A stretch of 64,000 bases of DNA. Origin: Hemileia vastatrix. Its lineage: Eukaryota > Basidiomycota > Pucciniomycetes > Pucciniales > Zaghouaniaceae. Positions 19,681 through 32,553 of this stretch are shown piece after piece (positions within the stretch are counted from its first letter, which is position 1; each line of letters opens with the position of its first letter). The notes under the pieces were generated by a model. The model saw nothing but the letters and a program-made list of their open reading frames with translations, made no database searches and was not told the origin of the DNA. Both the position numbers and the translations under genes were made by a program. The stretch covers positions 12,629,501 to 12,693,500 of the forward strand of contig JASXTE010000013.1 of NCBI GenBank assembly GCA_030280995.1, given 5' to 3'.

Positions 19681-20858
19681 TGTCAGCCTAGGTATCCTCA
19701 GGACTGATTATTTATTATGTTTAAAATAAGGTAACCTTAATTTCATAAAGCTTATAAGTAAAAAATTATGGCTATAATACTTATATATATAGTTATTATG
19801 CTTATATATATATATTTATTACACTATTAAATGACTTATATAAGTTTAAATAGCTTATCCATAGCCCCATAATACTTATTAAGGTGCTAATGGAGTCTTA
19901 ATATACTTATCTTAAGTGATATTAAGTAATTATAGACATGCATAAGCTTATACATATGCATAAACCTCATATTCAGTGAAATATGTAGTTATATTATGTA
20001 TATTTAGGTCTATAAGCGGGTTTATACCTCTAAATGACCTATAAGCTTTATTTTCTGCTTATTTTAGGTCATATGGACGTATTTGATGGACTGGCCATTC
20101 CTACACAAGCATATACACCTTTTTCAGGTGCATAAATCCAGTTTGGACAACTTAACCTGCTTCCCTTACGGGATTTTCACAGATTATGGGTTGGAATATG
20201 ATTACTGTGTTAATATGGATGATTAGAGATGTTATTGGGGGCTTGTACAGTTAATATGGTTCCTTTATATGCTTTGGGTTTCATTATATACTCTTTGAAT
20301 GAGTTATTTTTACCTGTTTCTTTATGGTATCCACTTTTATCTATTTATTCTATTTATGGTATGGGTCTGTGGTACCATTAATTGTGATACAGGGTCCTTA
20401 CTGGAGGTCTGGGTGTTGAAAATTCTTGAATTGGAAGCCATGGGGAGGTGATGAGCCCTCACAGTTCTGTAATTGGTGGAGATAGCAGTGACATAATCTG
20501 GATTGAAGGTCTGTGCACTCCAGTGGATTTTGGTATAAGTAAGGGAGGAATTGACAGATTGTTGAACATCACTTACTTAATAAAACTCAAATAAACATTA
20601 TAAAACATTCATAATCATATAAAAATACATTTAAAAGCCTTTATAAAATGATATTATTTTTATATTAGCTATAACTATATTATATTAACCTATTTTCCAC
20701 CACTAGTCGGCACCAATCCTAATATTGTGAAATAATATTGAGCATAACTATTTTATTAGTCTTCCCCTGAGTTTTGATCTATGACTCATGTTTAAATAAG
20801 TAGTAGAACCATTAATATTTACTATTAAATCATACTTAAATACTAGCATGCACTGAAA
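19681..20858 (+). repeat. Solo LTR of C type
   Basis: Begins TGTCAGCCTAGG and ends CACTGAAA, 1,178 bp. Nearly the same length as the other C LTRs (1,176 bp), in opposite orientation. Flanks ATAAG (19676-19680) and ATAAC (20859-20863) are a decayed 5-bp duplication. No internal sequence. Confidence 0.85.
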
Positions 20859-20897
20859 ATAACAAATACTATCATATAACATTTCATATTTTGTAAT

Positions 20898-22172
20898 TGT
20901 CGGAGGGTCATCTAGAAAAAGAAGAAAATGAAGAGGAGAGGGAAGAAATAAAGGCAGAGCTACAATAGGTGGTATGATAATAAAAAATAATAGAATCTAT
21001 AAAATAACTAAATTAAAGAAGAGAAATGCAACAACAAGTATTGAGATATGACACAACAGTGAGATTTGATTTATTTGTAAATACTTAATTGAGTAAGTAA
21101 ATTCTTCTCTGCATGGCTAACAATATTTATTATTAAAAGACTTAGAGCAACATTAAATTAATTTTTCAATATTTATACTAGATTTTTGTATTACTAATAG
21201 AAATAAAAAATAACAGTTTGTAAGTATTTTAGAATATGTGTAATGTAAGTGATGACTGCTAGAGAGGATCCCAAGGCCCTTTTGTAGGTAAGAAGACCAT
21301 CTCAAGCGTCTCAATTGTATTTACAAAGGATGTAGTAATGTGAAACAAATAAGTAATTTAAATTAATTAAAACATACAAAAATAAGATGAAAATATGAAA
21401 CAACAAATAAACCCTGTAAATAAGGAATTATTTTCCCACCATAAAATCCCAAAACAAAAAAATTAAGATAATGAATAACTATGTGAGTGTGAAGCCTGAG
21501 AACTGTAAGAAACAAAATCTAAAACAGGTAGTACATATAGCTGAAAATGGTTTAATTAAAACAAAAGGAATTATTTTCATGCTTTAATGTATATAATAAA
21601 TCTTAATTCAGTATAAAGAAAATTAAATTAAATGTTTTAACTATTTCAAGTAAATCAATTATTAATTTAATTGAAACAAGTAATTAGTTTAATAAAATAA
21701 CATATTTAGCGTCAGAATATAAATTTATTATATTAAATAAGTATTTTAATTTATTTAGTAATTTTAGTGACACACTTAAGGGTCAAGGAAGCGCCAAATA
21801 TTTATAGATAATATAATATGATAAGTTGTATTTAGTTTATATAAATTTTATTATTTAAATTGTAATTACATTATAAGTTAAATTTATTATTACACTTATA
21901 ACATAATTTTTAAATAATTAATTTATTGATTCAGAAATATTAAATACATAAAAAATGTGCCATGATGTTATAGAATATAATATATTTTATGTAATAAAAT
22001 TTTCTTAATAATAAAATAAATATAATAATTATTTTACTTATAAAATATTTATATTATTTTATTCAATAAGATATTTTATTGTAACTACATAAAATTCATA
22101 TTATTATTCCCTTAAATGATTCCAGTAATTTATTATACAATTTACTAAGATCCTGAGATAACCTGGCTGACA
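20898..22172 (-). repeat. Element B 3' LTR
   Basis: 1,275 bp, TGTCGG...GGCTGACA on the plus strand. Preceded on the minus strand by the polypurine tract GAGTGAGGGAG (22173-22183), shared with element C and, with one change, with D1. Confidence 0.92.
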
Positions 22173-22204
22173 CTCCCTCACTCAAAAAAAACAATAAAAA
22201 AATG

Positions 22205-25200
22205 CTAAGATTTTTTCTTTTTATACCTTTTTAACAGAGTAGGAAGATTTGAAATCTCTTTTCTAGGTATCCATGCATCATGTTCAGATGATTTGTTCTT
22301 ATATCTCGATAAATATTCAATACCTCTTTCAGAAGTGATAATTCTATCATTGAGAATTTTATCAACTTCTGCAGTTTCTGTGACTTCCTGAGGGTTTATC
22401 TTAGGTCTTCCCCTTCTTTTGGGAAATAATTCACTGTTGGAAGTATAAGTTTTAAGCAAGGAAATGAGGAAAACAGGATGTTTTCTATCATATGGAGAAT
22501 ATAATACAACTTCTACTGAATTATCTCAACCATTCTTTTAACAACCAATGGTCCCACAAAAGAATTTTTTAATTTTTTATTGCCTTGTAAATTTAAATGG
22601 ACAGTAGATATCAACACTTCATCACCCTTGTTAAATGTGTATTCTTAATGGGATTTATCCCATCTTTTCTTTTTTTACTCAAACGCCTTATCAATACAGC
22701 TTTGAGCATGTTTTATGCATAGCTGTATCATTATCATAAGAGACTTTACACCAGGATGTAGTTCCAACTTAGGTAATTTATTATTTAGAATTTGAGCAAG
22801 AGTATTTGGGAAATAACCTAAGCAAAGCTCAAAAGGCTTTTTCTCAGTGACAGAATGAACAGTGCTATTTTAAGAAAATTCAAGACCTAGCAATAGAGTA
22901 ACCCAGTCATGAGTAAATCTTTCATTGTCTTTATATTCTAATCCAAAGGCACAATAACTTTTTATCATATCTTCCAGAGTTTGAATCATTCTTTCAGCTA
23001 GACCATCAGTCTAAGGATAGTGAGCTGTAGACAATTTTAACTCACAGCCAAAAATATCCATCAAAGATGTCCAAAATTCAGATGTAAATTTTGGGTCTCT
23101 ATCAGAGATAATGGCTTTTTGAAAATCCAATAATATTAAACAAGTAAGACCACCATAAGAAAGCTAATTCTTTTGTGGATACATCTTTGTGGGTGGGAAT
23201 AAATTTGCACATTTTGGTGAATCTATTCACTATTACCCAACAAGAGTTATAACTGTCTTTACCTGCTACAGGAAGAACAGTGACAAAATAAATGTTAATG
23301 ATTTGCCAAGGAGACTCAGGTGCTTCAATATTTTATAACAATCCTGCTCTTTTACCTGTCAGTCTTTTAGATTTTTGCCAAGAACCATAAGATTCAACAT
23401 ATAATTAAGTGTCTTCAGACATATTAGCCCACCAAGCAGTTTTTTTAATTCTGATTAAGGTTTTCTCAAGGTAAAAATGTCCTTCTAATATTCCTTTATG
23501 ACAAATTTTTAAGATGTTTTCTTTCATGGAAGGAGGAATAACAATGACATTGGTCAGTTTTCTCCTGTAATAAATATAACCATCTTCAATGGAAAACTTT
23601 CCTTTAATCAAAGCATTTTGGTACTTTGGAGGAAGATTTTTTATCAATGCTTGAATAGAAGCATTCTTTGAATCATTCAAGATTGTAGCTAAATTATTTA
23701 AATCAGCATCTTTATCATATTAATCCAGAATTAATTGTAATAGTTCCTCTTCCATATCAACAATGTATATACCATGTATATGTACTGTATCATCTTCAGG
23801 TACATAAGCTGGATTGGATACATCATTTGGAAGAGGTAATCTAGACAACATATCTACATTTGAATGAACATTTCCAGCCCTGTGAATAATAGTCATTCTA
23901 CCTCTGTATTCTTGAACAGCAAGTTGCCACCTAAACATATGTCTATTTGGTGTTTTCAAGTTCAAGAGGGATTTCACATCACTGCAATCAGTAACTAATT
24001 CAAAATTTTGGTCATCTAGATAATAATGAAGCTTTTCTAAAGCCCATAAAACTGCTAACCATTCTAATTGAGTGGCACCATACTTCAATTCACTCATTCT
24101 CAAGGTTCTTGAAATATAACAAATCACTACTTCAGAAAATTTTTCATTAATAATTTGTTTCTGGTGTAGAAAAGCACCAAGTCCAATAAGACTTGCATAT
24201 GTATAAAGAACAAAAGGCTTATTAAAATCAGGAAGGGCAAGGATCGGAGCTGTCATTAAACATTTCTATAATGTATCAAAAGCTCTTTGAGTATCCTAAT
24301 TCCATATATAAGCCACCTCTTTTCTTGTTAGTTGGGTAAGTGGTAAGGCAATGACTTGATAATTTTTAATATATTGTATATAGTAGCCACACTTTCCCAA
24401 AAAACTTTGTATTTCTTTTACAGAAGTTGGTGCCGTCACATTTTGGAAAGCAGCAACATTTCCTTGGTATAAACATATTTGTAAGCCAAAAACTACATGA
24501 CCTAGGATTTTCAGGGAGTGAAAACCAAATTTACACTTTTTTAAGCAGTGAGTCATGTTAATTTCATCCATCTTCTGGAAGACTCTATTTAAGTGTTGGA
24601 TTTGTTCATCATAAGTTTTACAAAAAACTATGATGTGATCAAGATAAAACATCAATCATCCTTCAATTATTTCCTAATTTAATGTGTTATCCATTACTTT
24701 TTGGAATACTGAAGGGGAATTTTTAGGGCCGAAAGGCATCCTAACATATTTGTAAACTCCCATATGGGTTTCAATTAGCAAAAACTTCTGGGAAGATTTT
24801 TCAACAGGTATTTGATGATATCCTTTATTACCATCTAGACAGCTTATTAGTTTTGCAACTTGCAAGGTAGCATGTATAGAGCTAATTCTAGGTAAAGGAT
24901 AAATATCATCCACAGTATAAGTATTCAAAGCTCTATAGTCTCCACAAAGTCTAGCTTTATCTTTCTCATAGGAGATCAAAACTAAAGAGATGACACAATA
25001 TTTGGGTTTAACATCAACTTTTTCAATAATATTGTCAGTGTATCTAGTATATAAGTATAAATTAATAGTATTTATTAATGGTCCTACTACTTATTTATAA
25101 ATTATTTAGTGATTAAACCTCAGGGGAAGACTAATAAAATAGTTATACTCAAAATAAAACGCACAATACTTGGATTAAATGCGTGCTAGTGTTGGAAAAT

Positions 25201-26942
25201 AGATAAATAGAATAAAGTTATAGCTTATATAAAGATAATATCAATTTATTAAGGCCTTATAATATATTTCTGAATGATAATAATTGTTTTTAAATTTTTA
25301 TTTTAATTTTACTAAGTAAGTGATGTCTAATAACTGTCAAAATCCTCCTTTACTTATACCAAAATCCACTGGAGTGCACAGACCTTCAAACCAGATGATG
25401 TCACCTCTATCCCTGGAAATTACAGCACTATGAGGGCCCATCACCTCCCCATGGCGTCCACTTCAAGAAGATTCCACACCCAGACCTCCAGTAAGGACCC
25501 TCCATCACAATTAATGATAACACAGACCCATACCATAAATAGAAAATCCAGATAAAAGCGGATACCATAAAGAAACAGGTAAAATAACTAATCCAAAAGG
25601 GATAAAATGAAACCCAAAGCATATAAAGGAAAAAAATGAAATTTCCAAGCCCCCAATAACATCCCCAAGCATCCATATTAACCCAGAAATGACCTCCCAA
25701 CCCATAAGTCCATGAATATCCATCAAAGGAAGCAGATTAAGTTGTCCAAACTGAGTGTATGCGCCTGAAATAGATGTCTATGCTTCTGTAGGTGTTGTGA
25801 GTTCACTGGATACGTCCATATGACCTAAAATAAGCAGAAAAATAAAGTTTATAGGCTATTAATAAGCTAAAACCCACTTATAGACCTAACTATACATAAT
25901 ATACTGCATATTTCACTGAATATGAGATTTATGTATACTTATAAGCTTATGTATGTCAATAATTACTTAATATCACTTAAGATAAATATATTATGACTCC
26001 ATTAAGACCTTAATAAGTATTATTAGGCTATGGGTAAGCTATTTAAACTACTATAATTTATATAATAGAGTAATAATTGTATATATATGTATTATATACA
26101 TATATATAAGTATTTTAACCTTATTTTTAAGATATAAGCTTAATTTATTTAAGTTTATCTTATTTTAAGTATAAGAAATACTTAGTCCTAGGGATATCTA
26201 AGCTGACAAATATTCATACTTAATAAAGTTGAGACATTATCTTCAATATCTTTTCTCTTTGTGGGAGAAGCAGGATAAGGTTTTTTCTTAAGGCTAGGAA
26301 GCATTTCATCCAATTTTCAGGATAAAGAGATTTTCATTTAATATTTAACAAATCCTAGCACATAGGAACCATGAGAAAAAGCAATTGGGAAAGAGGTAAT
26401 TAATGCTACTATTGAATCCTTTTGATCATCAGTCAATTGATCACCAAATGGAGCTGTATCAATTTCAGACAATAAGACATCCATTTCCTCTGTTTGTCTG
26501 CATTTATATTGGATCAAAGAATGACAAGATTTTAATAAGGGTGCAGAATGCCTTTTAGAAGAAGAAATTTTAAATTTTCTTTTCCCATTCATGCAGAAGG
26601 TAAAACAATTGTTTGTGGGATCCAATTTAATGCCAAACATAGTTAAAATGTTATTTCCCATGTTAAATCAATTTCTTAAATTATTGTTTTTTATACAAAA
26701 AATTCACAAATAGCTCTGAAAAAACCACCATTATATTTAAAAAACACAGAGGTCTTGTATTTGCCAATGGGACATAAAACAGAACCATAACCTTTCCATT
26801 TTTCAGATGCTATAGGTAATAATTTGCATTGATAATTCATATTCACAGAAGCCAGTTCTTTCTCCAAAACCACACTTCCTCCAGCACCAGAGTCAAGAAT
26901 AACCTCAACATTTTTACCATTTATGATAACTGGTGCTCTCAA
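22205..26942 (-). pseudogene. pol: Element B pol (protease to chromodomain), broken by stops and a solo LTR
   Basis: Minus-strand pieces in order: protease with VILDSGAGGSVV (26691-26942); start of RT with PYPASPTKRKDIEDN just right of the solo LTR; RT with LCGDYRALN and the GLQI region (24296-24979), where the catalytic box appears as YLDHI in place of Y(I/L)DD; RNase H with LYTYASLIGLG where D is replaced (element C has LYTDASFIGLG); integrase pieces 22500-23700; chromodomain tail at 22205-22459. Stops separate the pieces. Element C carries the same pol in better condition. Confidence 0.88.
25033..26208 (-). repeat. Solo LTR of C type inside element B pol
   Basis: 1,176 bp with a perfect AATAT duplication (25028-25032, 26209-26213). 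It splits the RT coding sequence between the ...KRKDIEDN segment and the ISYEKDKARLCGDYRALN segment. Same length as the LTRs of element C. Confidence 0.95.
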
Positions 26943-29522
26943 AGTTGATATTAAAATAGAACTGTCAGTAATATCTTTAATTACTTCAGCATTTTCTACA
27001 GAAGATAAGTCTATATCTCAATTTTCAGACCAATTATCTTAATATTGGATATCCTTTTCTAAAACTAGAACTTCTTGAGAAGAATCATGGTCATTAGAGA
27101 TATTTCTATTACAGTCACTTGAGGAATCATCCAGATCAGCTTGAGTATTTTCAGATTCCTCAGTTTGTTCAAACAGATGAATGTTCTTGTCAAAAATATG
27201 TCCTTTCTGCCATGTTTTTCTACATTTAAAACAAGTGTTAGCTGCATATTTCTTTGGTGCAACTGGGGCAGAAGGTCTACCAGTTTTGTCTGGAAGTTTT
27301 GTGGAAGGCTTTTGTTGGTCATGATAAGATTTAACAGGATAATTCCTTGGTTCATATCTATGATTTATTAGTACTTCATTACATATATTAATAAAGGAAG
27401 AATTCTCTCTTAAATGCTCAGTCCTTGCCACAATCAAATCTCTCAGAGAATTTGGCAATTTATAGAGAATTTTATCTCTCCAAATATCATGATCCATTTT
27501 AGGATCCATGGCTCTAAGAATTTTTGTATTTTTCATAAGGAAAACAATAGGTTTTTCAGGAGAGGAAGATTCCTATTTAGCAGTCTCATACAATCTCTGC
27601 TGGGAAAGCCTGAATTTAGAACCGCCAAATTGGTTTCAATTAATGTTTTCCACTCTTTCCAAGTATAATGTTGATTGCCCAATAAGACAGATTCATAACA
27701 CATTAAAGCTACATTGGAGAATAAAGAAATTAATTTAGAGACAATTTCTTCATCTGAAAACTTATAAGATTTTTCAGATTATCAATTCTCTGAAAAAAGT
27801 ATTGCCAGTAAGATGAATAGTCACCATCAAAAGTGGGATACTGATCCAGTTTGGGCCAATTTTATAGCTACTGAGATGGTCCATCTTTTGATTAGAATTA
27901 TTTAACATTAATAATTCTTGAATTTTAGCCAGGTGTTCAGAAATTTCATTATTTTTAGAAACAGCTGGTTCATGACCATTAAAATATTTTTTGCTTGAAG
28001 CAAAATATCTTACAGACTCATTTTCAGTTTATTTAATGGCTGAAATATGGGAAAGAAAAGAACTTATATTTCCAGGCCCCTTTCCTTTATTTTTATGCTA
28101 CTTATGGGCAGAATTTTCATGTACACCATAATGATTGACAGTTTAGGCTGAGAATTTTTCCTGTAGGTAAGAAAAAGAATTTTTTATCCTTGGAATTTCA
28201 GACATCTAGTCATTTATTTTTGCAAGGGATAAAACATTTCTGTCCTCAAAAACTGTGTATTTGGTACTCAGTGCTTGGAAATAATTTTTCAGCTTTTTCA
28301 ACTCATTATTCAGAGACTTAAATACACTTTTCAATGAATAATTCTCTTCCATAAGAGTTTTTAACTCACTCAAATTTTCATGAAGATTAATAATTTTATC
28401 TGAGATAGGTCTAGGATCACTTCTTATTTGTTTTTGTTGGCTAAGAACAATATTCAAAGTTTCTTTGATTTTAAAATAAGCTGTATCTTGTACAGAAGAG
28501 CTCACTTTACAATGTAAGTGCAAATTATTTAATCTATCAATCTCATGTACTAATAAATCTCTCAAATATTTATCTTTTAAAACATTAAAATCAAGTGTGT
28601 TTTTCAATATATCCTCAGAAGTTTTCTCAAGAAAGGTATAGACTTCAGGGGAAACAGAATCATTTTTAATTGCAAGAGAAGGATTAATTAAAGAAGTAGA
28701 CGTTAAATTTAAAGGTTCATCAAATGATAATTTACTAATTACATCATTAGGGCTACTCATTAAAGAAATTTTTCTCTTTTAAGGTTTAACTGTTCTTTCA
28801 CCATTATCCACAATATTATCTGTGGGAGAAGATTTGTTATTATACATACCAATATGTGTATCAAAAAAATTACTTACCATGGAAAGGGAGGAAATTTCTA
28901 CTGTGCCTTCTTTATTCTGCCTCCCTGACAAGGATGGGCCTGAGGAGATTGATGGTAGGTTTGTGTTCTGGATAGGCCAGGGTGTTGAGCTTCTGGCTGC
29001 TGAACATGCTGTATGTAACGGCTCATTAGGTAGTCCCATTTCCACTCTTCCACTTGTAGAGTGTTTTGACTTTGAGTGAAAGAGCTGGGTGCCTGATGGG
29101 GCTGAGGCTGAGGCTGAGAGGCTGGGAAAAGAGGAGGTATAACCTGCTTGTGATTTAAGATCTCCTGAATCTTTTGCCAGAGTGTGTCTACTCTTGCCTT
29201 TTACTTCATGCTTTCTGCTTTCAGTTCTTTTATATGGCTGGAAAGATTGTTTATTTGTTGCTTCAGAGGGATATTTTTTATTTTTATACCCTTTAGAGGA
29301 TTTTCCTGATTGATCTGAGGCTTTACATCTTTCAGAGTAGTTTGGTGAGGAGGGTTTGCCACTTCTCCTGACATTTCTATGTCCTGAGGAGTATGAAGGT
29401 TTTTTGTTAGCTGAAGAATTCTTTTAAGTTAATTTTGAAGAACCAAAAGAATCATTATCAACCTCCACATCAATTTCATCTACATGAAGATTATCCATGC
29501 TGTTTACCAAACTACTGGACAT
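26943..29522 (-). pseudogene. gag: Element B gag, decayed
   Basis: Starts at an ATG at 29522 (MSSSLVNSMDNLHVDEIDVEVD), then a basic Ser-rich region, a coiled-coil-like stretch (28206-28760) and the capsid part (27039-27700, resembling C gag: WRDKILYKLPNSLRDLIVART). A knuckle-like CFKCRKTWQKGHIF follows, which has lost its last cysteine (C has CYKCNKPWVKSHKC). Several in-frame stops. Confidence 0.8.
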
Positions 29523-29877
29523 GAAAACTTTGAACAAAAAATCAAATGGATTTAATGATTTAAATTTATATTTTCAATCAAAAAAAATAATCAAATTATT
29601 TCTTGAAAAATTTATTTTTATTCAAAAAATCAATTAATTAACAATAAAAATGTAATACAAAAATATTTAATTACAAATGATATTATTAAGAAATAACAAT
29701 AATTATTAAGGGACAAACCAAAATGGTTTAATAAGTCAAAAAAAATAATTAATACCAATAATATATATTGGTAATATTGGGACTAAGTACTAAGTACTAT
29801 TATGGTCAACCAATAAATCAAAAAAAAATTTCAATAAAAAATTAATTTAATAATTTATTTTAAAAATTTTTAATGAT

Positions 29878-30138
29878 CACCACACAATATGGGGGGCGGA
29901 CTTGCTAGCAAGTCCGCAACCTTGGACCCAAACTCACCATAGATTGAACACACATTGAGCTATTGATAAAGGAACCATTCAATCAGGGATGAACACCACT
30001 CAGCAGAACAGTTTTAGGTGGGTGTTCAAGTAGAGTTCAGTATGGGTTCAGTATGAGTTCAGTCTGAGTTCCATCTGAGTTCCATCTGAGTTCAGGTTGA
30101 GGACTTGCTAGCAAGTCCACCCCCTATATTGCGTAGTG
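29878..30138. mobile_element. CACTA-like MITE 1 in element B leader
   Basis: 261 bp, flanked by GAT (29875-29877, 30139-30141). Termini CACCACACAATATGG... and ...CCTATATTGCGTAGTG are inverted repeats of about 40 bp. Each contains the palindrome GGACTTGCTAGCAAGTCC or a close variant. CACTA-type ends with a 3-bp duplication point to the CACTA/EnSpm superfamily. No ORF. The interior has a GAGTTC(A/C)(A/G)T(A/C)TG-like short tandem repeat near 30035-30095. Confidence 0.8.
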
Positions 30139-30473
30139 GATCCTCTATGAATAAGAGTATAACTCTATTATTGTCAACCAGGAAAAAAAATAAAAAAAAT
30201 AATGATAACTTAAATTCAGGGAATCAGCAATTAAGCCAAAACCATTGTTATTGCAATAAAAATTAATTATACATTTGAGAGGTGCAAAGGTTTACTTACT
30301 ATAGTGATTGAGAAATCACTTTGAAATATAAATAATTTAATATATTATAAACCAAAAAGATTGAACCCAAGTTTGAAACGTGGTCAAGGCAAAAAATTTC
30401 TGTTTTGCACTAGATGGTCCATGCATTATGTCATTTGTCAAAAATTTTGTTGTCTTTTGGAAAGGTCCTCTAT
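30139..30473. other. Element B leader, 5' part with primer-binding site
   Basis: Between MITE 1 and the 5' LTR, no gene. Directly left of the LTR the minus strand reads ATAGAGGACCTTTCC, a decayed version of the ATTGGGGGTCTTTCC site beside the element C 5' LTR. Confidence 0.55.
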
Positions 30474-31959
30474 TGTTGGAGGGTTGTCTAGAAGAAGGAG
30501 AAAATGAAGAAGAGAAGGAAGAAATAAAGGCGGAGCTACCACTATGCAATATAGGGGGTGGACTTGCTAGCAAGTACTCAACCTGAACTCTACTTGAACA
30601 CCCACCTAAAACTTTTCTGCTGAGTGGTGTTCATCCCTTATTGTATGGTTCCTTTATAAATAGCTCAATGTTTTTTCAATCTGTGGTGAGTTTGGGTCCA
30701 AGGTTGCGGACTTGCTAGCAAGTCCTCCCCCATATTGTGTGGTGTACAATAGGTGGTAAGATAATAAAAAAATAATAGAATTTATAAAATAACTAAATTA
30801 AAGAAGAGAAATGTAATGACAAGTATTGAGATATGACACAACAGTGAGATTTGATTTATTTGTAAATACTTAATTGAGTAAGTAAATTCTTCTCTGCATG
30901 GCTAACAATATTTATTATTAAAAGACTTAGAGCAACATTAAATTAATTTTTCAATATTTATACTAGATTTTTGTATTACTAATAGAAATAAAAAATAACA
31001 GTTTGTAAGTATTTTAGAATATGTGTAATGTAAGTGATGACTGCTAGAGAGGATCTCAAGGCCCTTTTATAGGAAAGAAGACCATTTCAAGCGTCTCAAT
31101 TGTATTAACAAAGGATATAGTATTGTGAAACAAATAATTAATTTAATTTAATTAAAACATACAAAAATAAGGTGAAAATATGAAACAACAAATAAACCCT
31201 GTGAATAAGGAATTATTTTCCCACCATAAAATCCTAAAACAAAACAATTAAGATATTGAATAACTATGTGAGTGTGAAGCCTGAGAACTGTGAGTAAGAA
31301 AATCAGAAACAGGTAGTACATATAGCTTAAAAGGGTTTAATTAAAACAAAAGGAATTATTTTCATGCTTTAATGTATATAATAAATCTTAATTCAGTATA
31401 TAGAAAATTTAATTAATTTTTTTAACTATTTCAAGTAATTTAATTATTAATTTAATTAAAACAATTAATTAGTTTAATAAAATAACTTATTTAGAGTTAG
31501 AATATAAATTTATTATCTTAAATAAGTATTTTAATTTATTTAGTAATTTTAGTGACACACTTAAGGGTCAAGAAAGCGCCCAATATTTGTGGATAATATT
31601 ATATGATAAGTTGTATTTAGTTTATAAAAATTTTATTATTTAAATTGTAATTACATTATAAGTTAAATTTATTATTACACTTATAATATAATTTTTAAAT
31701 AATTAATTTATTAATTCAGAAATATTAAATACATAAAAAATGTGCCATGATGTTATAGAGTATACTATATTTTATGTAATAAAATTTTTCTTAATAATAA
31801 AATAAATATTATAATTATCTTACTTATAAAATATTTATATTATTTTATTCAATTAAGATATTTTATTGTAACTACATAAAATGCATAGTATCATTCCCTT
31901 AAATGATTCCAGTAACTTATTATACAATTTACTGGGCTCCTAAGATAGCCTAGCTGAGA
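30474..31959 (-). repeat. Element B 5' LTR, with MITE 2 inside
   Basis: 1,486 bp; 1,278 bp without the MITE and its duplication, against 1,275 bp for the 3' LTR. The inner boundary is TGTTGGAGGG, the outer AGCTGAGA next to GTAAT. Confidence 0.9.
30540..30744. mobile_element. CACTA-like MITE 2 in element B 5' LTR
   Basis: 205 bp starting CACTATGCAATATAGG and ending CATATTGTGTGGTG, flanked by TAC (30537-30539, 30745-30747). The 3' LTR of B reads GAGCTACAATAGG with no insertion, which gives the exact empty site. Opposite orientation to MITE 1 and same terminal palindrome. Confidence 0.88.
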
Positions 31960-31964
31960 GTAAT

Positions 31965-32368
31965 ACTCTTATAAAATAACACTTTTACATAACACTTCAG
32001 AAATTTTATATAAAAACCCATAAATACATACTTGTAGGGTATCATTTTAAAGTTCTTAACTTCAAGGACTTGAATATAACATATTTTCACAAATATAAAG
32101 ACTTCATAAAAATATAAATATTCAATCATTTAAATAACTTTTCTGTTACAACTGTATTGTTGAAGTTTCTTCATCTAAACTAAAGAAAACCATTTCTATA
32201 TATCAAAAACATTATTATCAAATATATAATCAGTCTTTCTTTATTAAGTAGTCTTTTTTTTAGTTTATTGTGAACTACTTATTTACTTAGAGGGAAAGTG
32301 TTTTCTTTGGTTTATCCAACTCCCTTGGATTCTTCTTACAGCGAAGCAACTGTAAGAGTTGTTCTACA
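31965..32368 (+). repeat. Element E 5' LTR, right part
   Basis: Sequence after element B, ending GTTCTACA, as the E2 LTR ends TTGTCTACA (63190). A primer-binding-site-like block follows 4 nt later. Confidence 0.55.
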
Positions 32369-32372
32369 TTGG

Positions 32373-32389
32373 TGGATCCCATCATGGGG
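32373..32389 (+). promoter_or_regulatory. Element E primer-binding site, decayed
   Basis: TGGATCCCATCATGGGG lies where E2 has TGGCACCCAATGTGGGA. Both are close to the lysine-tRNA type site TGGCGCCCAACGTGGG. Confidence 0.5.
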
Positions 32390-32553
32390 TTTGAATTCTC
32401 TTGCTTTTAAACAATCTTACTTGGTATATGGACATGCTTAGTCTGAAAGAGGCTTATTTAAAAAACATTTTTATTTTTTTATTAATTTAAACTTTTAATT
32501 TTGAGAGGTCTTCTGTTACTGGATCTGGTGGTGGTGATGATGCTGTTCCTGTT

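Larger units (their letters stand above)
20898..31959 (-). mobile_element. Element B: full-length but decayed Ty3/Gypsy chromovirus
   Basis: Flanked by a perfect GTAAT duplication (20893-20897, 31960-31964). 3' LTR left (20898-22172), 5' LTR right (30474-31959). Gag and pol are on the minus strand with many stops. Carries three later insertions: a solo C LTR in pol and two CACTA-like MITEs, one in the leader and one in the 5' LTR. It lies in the 5' LTR of element E. Confidence 0.92.

Noticed and set aside
25428..25726. Trp/Phe-rich hydrophobic ORFs in C-type LTRs (also 34700-34954, 42393-42605)
   Set aside because: They recur because LTR copies are related; lengths differ and the copy at 19681-20858 has stops in the frame.
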